The translations under genes and the position numbers were made by a program. From Hyphomonadaceae bacterium (lineage in GTDB: Bacteria; Pseudomonadota; Alphaproteobacteria; Caulobacterales; Hyphomonadaceae), in contig JANQQC010000047.1 of NCBI GenBank assembly GCA_028285145.1, positions 124,001 through 188,000 of the forward strand: 64,000 nt of DNA. The letters run 5' to 3'. Numbering within the stretch: position 1 is the first letter of the stretch; each line of letters begins with the position of its first letter. The notes beneath the pieces were generated by a model. That model made no database searches. It had not been told where the DNA came from and saw nothing but the letters and a program-made list of their open reading frames with translations. Of the stretch, positions 8,336 through 15,497 are shown piece by piece.

Positions 8336-9601
8336 CTAAAGCTTGATGGACAAACCGTCTGCCAAAGACCGGCGCAGGGCCGTCCATGCCGGGACTGCGC
8401 CAATAATCAGCGCCGAAAGTGTAACAGCTCCGATTGTATAGAGATCGGTGAGACCGGGGCCCGTTCCGACAAGGGATACGCCATAGCGGGCCGCGAGGAT
8501 CGGTCCGGCCACCGCCAGCGCCAGATTGATGACGAATGCGCCGAGAACGGCACCAACAAAGCCGAGCGCGCCGGCCTCCAACACCATCAGCGAGAAGATG
8601 TGACCGGGACGCGCGCCGGTCGCCCTCAGGATCGACATTTCGCGGCGGCGTTCGTTCAGGCTGGTGAGAATGCTGGTCAGAATCGAGACGAGGCCGACCG
8701 CGATTACAAACAGGGACACAGCGATCAGCGCGCGTTCGGCGACGCTCGTGACCTCCCAGAGCTGGGACAGGGCCTGCCCCGGAATGATGGCGAGCAGGGC
8801 TTCACGCGGATAAGTGTCGAGCGCGCGCTTGGTGCGCAGGATCGTTCCGCGGCGCTCAAGGCCGACCAGAACCGCTGTGACCGTACGGGGTGTCAGATCG
8901 AAGGAGCGGACCATTTCTTCGCTAATGGAGTCCGCCAGCGGGTTTCGCGTGCCGGTCTCCCAGCCAACATGGATGGCGGTAATCGCTTCCAGCGAGACAT
9001 GAATGGTGCGGTCCACAGGCGTACCAGTGCGGGCAAGGACACCGCTCACCCGGAAGGGGCGATTGTCGTGGTCCATCAGCCCACCCGCGCCGAGACCATG
9101 GGTGAGCACCATGCTTGTCCCCACCTCATAGCCGAGCGCGCCTGCCACTTCTGCACCGATGACGGCGTCGAAGAGGTCATCGAACAATTCGCCACTGGCG
9201 ACGCTCAACTCCTGCCGATCAGCATATTTGTACCGGGTGAAATAGTCCTGCGTGGTGCCCATGACCCGGTAGCCGCGATGAGAGTCGCCCAGCGAGATCG
9301 GTACCGTCCAGGCAACGTCTTCGCGGTCGGCGATCATTTCATAGGTCGGCCATGAGATTTCGGCTGTCGCATCGCCGAGACGGAAGACCGAATATAGCAG
9401 CAGATTGATCGGACCGGATCGGGCCCCGACGATCAATTCGGTGCCGGAAATGGTGCTTCCGAAGCCTTCACGGGCCCCCTCCCTTGCCTTGTCCACACCC
9501 AGAAAGAGCGCGACCGACAGGGCGACGGCGAGCACGGTGAGGATGGCGGTGCCCTTGCGGTTCCAGAGGCTGGCAAGGGCGAGCGACAGGATCGAGTTCA
9601 T
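8336..9601 (-). CDS. ABC transporter permease (FtsX/MacB-like), Zrg-type
   Basis: The 421-residue inner-membrane protein has one N-terminal membrane segment (about residues 15-37), a large periplasmic domain (about 40-280) and three C-terminal segments, the FtsX topology of MacB and LolC/E proteins. Its start overlaps the end of the ATPase gene by 4 bp. These permeases are mechanotransmitters or exporters rather than classical solute importers, so how this operon would move zinc is open. The DUF2796 lipoprotein and DUF3299 neighbours support the Zrg-type assignment. Confidence 0.92.
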   Translation of the reverse strand: MNSILSLALASLWNRKGTAILTVLAVALSVALFLGVDKAREGAREGFGSTISGTELIVGARSGPINLLLYSVFRLGDATAEISWPTYEMIADREDVAWTVPISLGDSHRGYRVMGTTQDYFTRYKYADRQELSVASGELFDDLFDAVIGAEVAGALGYEVGTSMVLTHGLGAGGLMDHDNRPFRVSGVLARTGTPVDRTIHVSLEAITAIHVGWETGTRNPLADSISEEMVRSFDLTPRTVTAVLVGLERRGTILRTKRALDTYPREALLAIIPGQALSQLWEVTSVAERALIAVSLFVIAVGLVSILTSILTSLNERRREMSILRATGARPGHIFSLMVLEAGALGFVGAVLGAFVINLALAVAGPILAARYGVSLVGTGPGLTDLYTIGAVTLSALIIGAVPAWTALRRSLADGLSIKL

Positions 9602-10299
9602 GCGGCTTCCCTGCCGACCGCGTGGTTGATCTCAACAAGATCGATGGCTCGGTCGAACTGGCTGGCGAGGGCAGCATCGTGACTGACGAAAAGCAGCGCG
9701 GCCCCGGTGCGTTCGGCTTCCTCGGACAAGAGTGCGATGAAGCGGTCCCTTGCATCGGCGTCGAGCGCTGAGGTTGGCTCATCAGCAATGACAATCTCCG
9801 GCCCACCGATGAGGGCACGGGCAGCGGCGACGCGTTGCTGTTGTCCGACGGAGAGATCCACTACGCGGCGCTTGAGAAGCGCCGAATCATCAAGGCCAAG
9901 ACGTGCGAGCAGTCGGGCGGCTTCTTCGGAAACGTCACCGCCAACCGCCTTCCGGCGCGCGCTGGAGAAGCGGCAAGGCAGCGCAGCGTTCGCCGTGACC
10001 GAGAGATACGGCACGAGATTGAACATCTGGAAGATCACGCCGAGATGGTCTGCGCGGATCTTGTCGCGGGCTGCGCCGGAGAGCTTTGTCATCTCATGGC
10101 CCAGTACATTGACGGTGCCGGATCGGGCGGGCAGCACGCCCGCGATCAGCCCAAGCAGGGTCGACTTGCCTGAACCAGAAGGGCCACGCAGGAACAGGCG
10201 CTCTCCCCGGCCGAGTGAGAACGCTGGCAAATCCAGCAGGGGTGGACCGCCATCATAGGCGAAACGCAGGTCGCGAATCTCAACAGCAGGTTCGGACAT
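9598..10299 (-). CDS. ABC transporter ATP-binding protein, Zrg-type
   Basis: The 233-residue ATPase has Walker A GPSGSGKST (residues 39-47), a signature LSVGQQQR and Walker B IVIADEPTSALD. It is LolD/MacB-like and clearly pairs with the overlapping permease gene. It lies 11 bp after the end of the DUF2796 lipoprotein gene, so lipoprotein, ATPase, permease and DUF3299 gene form one operon. The signature LSVGQ is a mild variant of LSGGQ. No periplasmic-binding-protein type ZnuA is found nearby. Confidence 0.94.
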   Translation of the reverse strand: MSEPAVEIRDLRFAYDGGPPLLDLPAFSLGRGERLFLRGPSGSGKSTLLGLIAGVLPARSGTVNVLGHEMTKLSGAARDKIRADHLGVIFQMFNLVPYLSVTANAALPCRFSSARRKAVGGDVSEEAARLLARLGLDDSALLKRRVVDLSVGQQQRVAAARALIGGPEIVIADEPTSALDADARDRFIALLSEEAERTGAALLFVSHDAALASQFDRAIDLVEINHAVGREAA

Positions 10300-10310
10300 T
10301 AAGCCGGACT

Positions 10311-11039
10311 CTAGTCGAAAGAGAATCTCTGGTTGGAGGACGTGATCTCGGCGACCGTTTCATCGTCGCCTTTCAAACCGACGGCCTCAATACTTTCGAA
10401 GCCCGAGAATACGTCGATCAGTTCGGTCGACACCTCCGCCAGTGCGTCAGGTGCTGCGCAATCGAATGTCCACGTGATAAGACCGTCGGCTGGACCGCCG
10501 CTCGTATCCACCGTCGCCTCACGGTCCGGATCGCCGCAGCGCGCATCGGTCGACGGAAAAACAAACGGGCCTTCGGCATCCAGGACGGCTTTGAATTCCG
10601 CATCACCGGCTGAGCCATCCTCAGCCAGACCGAAATTGGAGAGCGGCGCGATAAGATCGACCGTCAGCGCCCCGCCGTCCAAAACGATGGACATCTGTCC
10701 TACCCCGTGGACATGCGCCCGGCCACCGGCATGGTCATGATCATGGTCGTGGTCATGCGCGTGATCATCGTGCGCTTCTTCATCGTGATCATGGTCGTGG
10801 TCATGATCATCATCTGCCGCCTCTTCGGCATAATCTTCTTCCGACTCTGAGGATTCAGATGCCTCAATTGTTTCCGCTATCTCAGGCACCTCGGCCACTT
10901 CTACGACCGTCTCTTCCTCAACGGGTGGCATAGCAGCCTCAGCACCGTCCGGCTCAGCCGGACTCTCTGCCTGACCGCACGCCGCGAGGGCGAGTGCAAG
11001 AACAGCGACACTTGAATTGAGAAAGAGGGTCGAGCGCAT
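10311..11039 (-). CDS. DUF2796 (ZrgA-like) His-rich zinc-binding lipoprotein
   Basis: The 242-residue product has a lipoprotein signal with lipobox LAAC (Cys21), an acidic linker, and then two runs of alternating Asp and His with more than a dozen His residues in about 35 positions. The remainder (GRAHVHGVGQMSIVLDG, LIAPLSNFG) is the DUF2796 fold, as in ZrgA. I infer that it captures zinc in the periplasm and passes it to the ABC system encoded downstream. It is the first gene of the operon, read away from a putative Zur box shared with the divergent ZIP gene. Confidence 0.88.
   Translation of the reverse strand: MRSTLFLNSSVAVLALALAACGQAESPAEPDGAEAAMPPVEEETVVEVAEVPEIAETIEASESSESEEDYAEEAADDDHDHDHDHDEEAHDDHAHDHDHDHDHAGGRAHVHGVGQMSIVLDGGALTVDLIAPLSNFGLAEDGSAGDAEFKAVLDAEGPFVFPSTDARCGDPDREATVDTSGGPADGLITWTFDCAAPDALAEVSTELIDVFSGFESIEAVGLKGDDETVAEITSSNQRFSFD
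10738..10805. repeat. In-frame direct repeat encoding the His/Asp-rich segment
   Basis: The 20-mer TGATCATGGTCGTGGTCATG occurs at 10738-10757 and again at 10786-10805, 48 bp (16 codons) apart, inside the ZrgA-like gene. Recombination or slippage between the copies would remove or add a His/Asp block without changing the frame, so metal-binding capacity could vary among strains. Confidence 0.8.
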
Positions 11040-11101
11040 GGGAGGACTCCGCGTTGAATCAGTCTTGAACTAGCAGAAATAATGGGTCGCGCGAAGCATT
11101 T

Positions 11102-11116
11102 TGCGATACTATAACA
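11102..11116. promoter_or_regulatory. Putative Zur box in the divergent zinc promoter
   Basis: TGCGATACTATAACA matches the Zur core TGTTATANTATAACA at 12 of 14 specified positions, with a perfect right half. It lies 62 bp upstream of the ZrgA-like start and 48 bp upstream of the ZIP start, so one repressor could control both directions. No second candidate is seen in the 125-bp gap. Confidence 0.5.
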
Positions 11117-11164
11117 CCGGCTTTCGTCTACCTGCCCGGTAGCGCATACCAGAGAGTTTCACCC

Positions 11165-11968
11165 ATGTGGGAAAGCGTGCAGGCACCCCTGTTCTTCGGC
11201 CTGATTGCCGCAAGCGTGACGTGCCTTGGCCTCATTGCCGTCGCGCGCAGCGGCGCGTGGTCTGAGCGGAATGCCAGTCTTGTCTCGCTTGCCGCGGCCG
11301 GCATGCTGCTAACGCTTACGCTCCTTCATATCGCGCCTGAAGCCATCGCTCATAACAGGAATGCACCGTACTTCATTCTGGCGGGGTTCATGGGTGGACT
11401 TATCATGAACACAGCGGTCCGTGCCTTTTTTCCTCAGCCGATCGATGAGTTTGGCTCCAAAGCTGAAGCATTCACCCCCATCGCGGCAATCGCCGTGCAC
11501 TCCTTTATCGACGGGATCATCTACTCGGTGACCTTCGCGGCGAGCTTCATGGCCGGGGTTTACACCGCACTTGGCCTGATTCTGCACGAGTTTCCGGAAG
11601 GCGTGATCGCCTTCGCCATTCTGAAACGCCACGGCGTCTCCACGCGCAATGCCTTCCTGTGGGCGTTCCTCGCAGCAGCCGTGACGACGCCGCTTGGTGT
11701 TATTGTGGCCGCCCCGGCCCTCTTCCATCTGAGTTCGGAAGCCATAGGCGCGCTCTTCGCGATCTCGGCCGGATTACTTCTGTTTGTGGCAACCGGGCCG
11801 CTTTTGTCGCCCATGCGGGAAGATGCAAGACCGCGTAGCTTCGCCGCGCTCGGCGCAGGAACAGCGATCGCGCTTATGCTGACGCTTGCGCCGATCCACA
11901 GCCATGGGCATCACGATGACCATGTCCATGATCACGCTCATACGCACGAAATGCCGCGTTTCGATTAA
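11165..11968 (+). CDS. ZIP-family metal (zinc) transporter
   Basis: The 267-residue inner-membrane protein has about eight hydrophobic segments and the two signature metal-site helices of the ZIP family, HSFIDG and HEFPEG. The C-terminal tail is His-rich (HSHGHHDDHVHDHAHTHE), a likely cytoplasmic or periplasmic metal buffer. ZIP proteins import zinc, and also iron, manganese or cobalt, down their gradient. It is transcribed divergently from the Zrg-like operon and overlaps the following hupE-like gene. Zinc is the most likely substrate given the Zur-like box and the neighbours. Confidence 0.93.
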   Translation: MWESVQAPLFFGLIAASVTCLGLIAVARSGAWSERNASLVSLAAAGMLLTLTLLHIAPEAIAHNRNAPYFILAGFMGGLIMNTAVRAFFPQPIDEFGSKAEAFTPIAAIAVHSFIDGIIYSVTFAASFMAGVYTALGLILHEFPEGVIAFAILKRHGVSTRNAFLWAFLAAAVTTPLGVIVAAPALFHLSSEAIGALFAISAGLLLFVATGPLLSPMREDARPRSFAALGAGTAIALMLTLAPIHSHGHHDDHVHDHAHTHEMPRFD

Positions 11969-12764
11969 AGCATTTCTCACCGCGCTAATCCTCCTGCTGA
12001 GCATAGCTTTGGTGTTTAGCGGAGAGGCGTTCGCCCATCCCGAGGACGAGTTCTGCACGCCCGGGGCGGGCGGCCTGGACCCTGCCCTCTGCCGTCAACT
12101 CAATGCGCTGCAAAGCGGCGACGGAATTGTCGAGGCGGCAGTGACCGGCGCAGACACGGCCTCGTTCGACGTCGAAGAACGCGGCATGATGGGCACCTTG
12201 TGGACCTATACCAAGATCGGTGTTGGCCACATCCTTCCCGGCGGGCTGGACCATATTCTGTTCGTACTGGCGTTGTTCCTCTCGACGAACCGCCTGAAAC
12301 CGCTCCTGATCCAGATCTCAGCCTTTACTGTGGCGCACACAGTAACGCTTGGGCTTGCGGCGGCGGGCGTCATCGCGCCGCCCGCCTCGATCGTCGAGCC
12401 GCTGATTGCCGCAACCATCGCCTTAGTGGCCGTCGAGAACCTCGTCTTCAAGGAGATGACCCGCTGGCGACCGCTGGTCGTCTTTGGGTTCGGGCTGGTC
12501 CACGGCATGGGCTTTGCCGGCTTTTTCGGAACGCTTGGCCTACCTGAGGGCCAGTTCTGGCCAGCACTGATCGGCTTCAATGTCGGGGTAGAAATCGGCC
12601 AACTCGCCGTGATCGGTCTTGCTGGCGCGGCCGCCTTCTACTTCAAAGGTGTGCTTCATCAGGCGGGCCGCGACGACCTTTATCGCGCCATGGTCTCTAT
12701 TCCTGCGTCCGCGCTGATCGGAGCCATCGGATTGTGGTGGACGGTGGAGCGGCTCGTCGCCTGA
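11928..12764 (+). CDS. HupE/UreJ family membrane protein (metal permease)
   Basis: From ATG 11928 the product is 278 aa with a signal peptide ending at EAFAHP, a soluble segment with a Cys pair (FCTPGAGGLDPALCR), then about six membrane segments. The motif HILPGGLDHILFVLALF and the later GLVHGMGFAGFFG are typical of HupE/UreJ, proteins linked to nickel or cobalt uptake. The gene overlaps the end of the ZIP gene by 41 bp. The first in-frame ATG (11886) would add a long non-signal extension, so 11928 is preferred. In this context it may help metal entry or sensing for the zinc locus. Confidence 0.88.
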   Translation: MITLIRTKCRVSIKAFLTALILLLSIALVFSGEAFAHPEDEFCTPGAGGLDPALCRQLNALQSGDGIVEAAVTGADTASFDVEERGMMGTLWTYTKIGVGHILPGGLDHILFVLALFLSTNRLKPLLIQISAFTVAHTVTLGLAAAGVIAPPASIVEPLIAATIALVAVENLVFKEMTRWRPLVVFGFGLVHGMGFAGFFGTLGLPEGQFWPALIGFNVGVEIGQLAVIGLAGAAAFYFKGVLHQAGRDDLYRAMVSIPASALIGAIGLWWTVERLVA

Positions 12765-12772
12765 GCCGCTCC
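12746..12772. terminator. Hairpin at the convergent hupE/amt junction
   Basis: GGAGCGGCTC pairs perfectly with GAGCCGCTCC over a 7-nt loop that contains most of the hupE-like stop codon. There is no T-run on either side, so intrinsic termination would be weak; it may act as a bidirectional 3'-end stabiliser. Confidence 0.5.
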
Positions 12773-12782
12773 GATCCAGCGT

Positions 12783-14096
12783 CTACAAATATGCCGTCTC
12801 ACCGTGGCTTGATTGATCGAGGCCGACTTCCTCAGCGGTTTCGTCTACCCGCAGCGAAACGAACTGCTTAATCGCGAACAGGATCGCCGCCGATCCTACA
12901 ATCGACCAAGCAACCACGCTCACCACGCCGAGCAATTGCACGCCAAACGCATCGCCGATGCTGGTGCCACCAAGACCCGGTGCCATCGGCCCGACCGCCG
13001 CAAGGAACGGGATGAGCAGCGTTCCGAGTATGCCGCCGACGCCATGTACGGCGAACACATCAAGGCTGTCATCGATCTTCAGCCGACCGCGAATGAGATT
13101 AACCGCGTAGTAGCAGATGATCGCAGCCAGTGTACCGATGATGAGCGCGCCGACCGGACCGACTGATCCGGCCGCGGGTGTGATCGTTGCAAGTCCGGCG
13201 ACCATGCCCGTGGCAATGCCAACCAGCGTTGGTTTCCTGAAGGAGATCCATTCGATCAGCATCCACACAAGCGAGGCTGTTGCCGCAGAAATGTGGGTAA
13301 CGATCATGGCGCGCGCTGCGTCGCTGTTCGCGCCAAGAGCAGAGCCCGCATTGAAGCCGAACCAGCCGACCCAAAGCATGGCGGCACCAAGCATGACATA
13401 GGCCGGGTTGTGCGGCGGGTGGAGCTCTTCCGGAAAACCTGTGCGTTTGCCCATCATCATGACGAAGACGAGCGCGGAGACGCCCGCCGTTGCGTGAACC
13501 ACAAGCCCTCCAGCGAAATCTGCCACGCCGCGATCGGCAAGCCATCCCCCGCCCCAGACCCAATGGGCGACCGGCGCATAGACAATGACCAGCCATAATG
13601 CGCTGAACAGCAGCACGGCGAGGAAGTTCACCCGCTCGGCATAAGCACCGACGATGAGCGCGGGCGTTATGATCGCAAAGGTCATCTGGAACATGAAGAA
13701 CAGGCCCTCCGGGATGGTGCCGGACATGGAGTCCGCCTCAACACCCGAGAGGAACGCCTTGCCGAGGCCGCCAGTGAATTGGCCCATTCCATCAGCTGCG
13801 CCATTGCCGTCTCCGAAGGCGATGGAATAGGCCACCGCCAACCAGACAACCGACATAAGACAGGCTACGGCGAAACACTGCATCAGGACAGACAGGACGT
13901 TCTGGGACCGGACAAGGCCGCCATAAAACAGGGCCAGACCCGGCAGGGTCATGAACAGGACGAGCGCGGTGGCCGTCAGGATCCAGGCAGCGTCGCCTGT
14001 ATCGGCAAAGGCCGGCGTAGCGGCGAAAAAAGCGATCGGCGCAAGCGACGCCAGCCGCGCAAAATAGCGCGGCGCGAGTTTGAATTGTTTTGGCAC
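12783..14096 (-). CDS. amt: Ammonium transporter (Amt family)
   Basis: The 437-residue protein has a signal sequence (to about residue 31, AFAD) and eleven or so membrane helices. Family motifs are GLALFYGGLVRSQN near the N-terminus, APVAHWVWG, and the paired His signatures GGLVVHATAG and VFAVHGVGGILG. It conducts ammonium across the inner membrane under nitrogen limitation. Unlike most bacterial amt genes, no glnK (PII) gene is adjacent: upstream is a 250-bp gap and then a serine hydrolase gene on the other strand. Confidence 0.96.
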   Translation of the reverse strand: MPKQFKLAPRYFARLASLAPIAFFAATPAFADTGDAAWILTATALVLFMTLPGLALFYGGLVRSQNVLSVLMQCFAVACLMSVVWLAVAYSIAFGDGNGAADGMGQFTGGLGKAFLSGVEADSMSGTIPEGLFFMFQMTFAIITPALIVGAYAERVNFLAVLLFSALWLVIVYAPVAHWVWGGGWLADRGVADFAGGLVVHATAGVSALVFVMMMGKRTGFPEELHPPHNPAYVMLGAAMLWVGWFGFNAGSALGANSDAARAMIVTHISAATASLVWMLIEWISFRKPTLVGIATGMVAGLATITPAAGSVGPVGALIIGTLAAIICYYAVNLIRGRLKIDDSLDVFAVHGVGGILGTLLIPFLAAVGPMAPGLGGTSIGDAFGVQLLGVVSVVAWSIVGSAAILFAIKQFVSLRVDETAEEVGLDQSSHGETAYL

Positions 14097-14108
14097 GAAG
14101 CCCTCCCT

Positions 14109-14145
14109 TGGTCTCCGTTTACGGATGACGCGATCCGGGAGACCA
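14109..14145. promoter_or_regulatory. Inverted repeat upstream of amt
   Basis: TGGTCTCC (14109-14116) and GGAGACCA (14138-14145) form a perfect 8-bp inverted repeat 13-49 bp upstream of the amt start. It could be an operator or a leader hairpin. I see no convincing sigma-54 promoter on this strand. Confidence 0.35.
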
Positions 14146-14214
14146 GAAATGGGAACGCTGAACCAGAGCGCGCAGGTATTCCGCAGCGTTCCAGCTGGAC
14201 GGGTGCCCGCTTCT

Positions 14215-14243
14215 TAGGCGCTGTCGCCCATCATCTAGGCGCT
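14215..14243. repeat. Paired TAGGCGCT direct repeats
   Basis: TAGGCGCT occurs at 14215-14222 and 14236-14243, exactly 21 bp apart (two helical turns), in the amt/serine hydrolase intergenic region. The arrangement could hold two regulator molecules on one DNA face, but chance is possible. Confidence 0.25.
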
Positions 14244-14346
14244 CATGAGACGGTTGAGCCACGAACCGCAGCTACCTTTCCTGTTCGTCATTTGAGCGGT
14301 GAAGCGAGCGACCGCTATAGGAGGCCCAGTAGATTAGGATCCCGAC

Positions 14347-15492
14347 ATGATTCGCTTCGCTTTTATCGCAGCGCTAATTTTTGCTGGCTGCTCGACTCCG
14401 CAAATCGAGGAGATGGCCTGTGAGGCGGGCGCGCCATATGCCGGACCCGAGCTTCGAGCACCGTTGGCAGGCGATGCCTTCCCTTCAAATCGAGTCGATC
14501 TTTTCCAGGCCCCATCCGAGCGGGTCGCCAGCACACTTGAGGTTGAGTTCACAAGCCTTGTCGCGGAGCAGACGGACGCGACCCGCGCCGCCGTGGCGCT
14601 GTGGGGGCCGGGCACCGGCGCATGGTCGGCAAGCTATGGCGACGGGCCTGAAGAGACAGATACGTTCTGGTGGGCGAGCGTTGGCAAGATGGCCACGGCC
14701 ACCATCATCCTGCAACTGGTGGAAGAGGACAAACTCTCCCTCGATCAAAGGCTGTCTATATGGATGCCGGATTTTCCAGATGCCTCGCTGATCACGGTCG
14801 ATCAGTTGCTGACCCATACGAGCGGCGTGTTTTCGTTCAGCGAAGATCCCGCCGAGCAGGAAAAGACATGGCCGAACTCATTTGATCGCCTGATCGAAAC
14901 ATCGGCGCGCAATGGTCTCGATTTCTGCCCCGGAACGGACTGGCATTACAGTAATACAGGCTATCTGATGCTGAGCCACATCGCCGAGCAGGTTGAAGAC
15001 CGCAGCTTTGCCGAAATCGTGGAAGCACGGATTGCAGCGCCACTGTCGCTAACGTCTTTCGCAGTCATTCAGGCCGATGACGCACCATCCTCCATGGTGT
15101 CTCCCGGCGGGCCTGATGTGCCTGAGATAGAAGAGTTCGCGGGCATTGCAGGCGCGGGCGCAATCCGGTCGACACCGGAGGACATGCTGGTGTTCCTCTC
15201 GGCCTATCTGAACACGGAACTCTTCTCAGAGCAGACCCGCGCCCTCGCCTTCCAGGCGCTCTATCCGATGTTCGACGATCCGATGGCTTATGGGCGGGGC
15301 GTCATGACCCTCGATGTGCCAGACCCGGATCGCCCGACCGTGTGGGTCGGGCATGTCGGCGGCTCTCCCAACGGGAAGGCGATGGCGGTCTATGATGTCG
15401 AGCGCGGGGCCTATGTCGCGCTTGCGCTCAATACGCGGGCTCCCCCCGAGGCGATCGCAAACACATTGCTGAAACGCCTCGACGCGGAATAG
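14347..15492 (+). CDS. Serine hydrolase of the beta-lactamase/esterase fold, lipoprotein
   Basis: The 381-residue product has a short lipoprotein signal (FAGC, Cys15). Its class C beta-lactamase-type catalytic motifs are SVGK (Ser111, Lys114), the Tyr motif YSNTGY, and HVGG in place of KTG near the C-terminus. Such proteins act as periplasmic esterases, D-amino-acid peptidases or penicillin-binding homologues; the substrate cannot be told from sequence. It ends 5 bp before the convergent M3 peptidase gene. An AGGAT lies just before the ATG. Confidence 0.88.
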   Translation: MIRFAFIAALIFAGCSTPQIEEMACEAGAPYAGPELRAPLAGDAFPSNRVDLFQAPSERVASTLEVEFTSLVAEQTDATRAAVALWGPGTGAWSASYGDGPEETDTFWWASVGKMATATIILQLVEEDKLSLDQRLSIWMPDFPDASLITVDQLLTHTSGVFSFSEDPAEQEKTWPNSFDRLIETSARNGLDFCPGTDWHYSNTGYLMLSHIAEQVEDRSFAEIVEARIAAPLSLTSFAVIQADDAPSSMVSPGGPDVPEIEEFAGIAGAGAIRSTPEDMLVFLSAYLNTELFSEQTRALAFQALYPMFDDPMAYGRGVMTLDVPDPDRPTVWVGHVGGSPNGKAMAVYDVERGAYVALALNTRAPPEAIANTLLKRLDAE

Positions 15493-15497
15493 CGCCC

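Noticed and set aside
10735-10815. CAT/GTG/ATC-rich tract as a phase-variable promoter repeat
   Set aside because: It lies within the coding sequence of the His-rich lipoprotein, and its repeat unit (48 bp) is a multiple of three.
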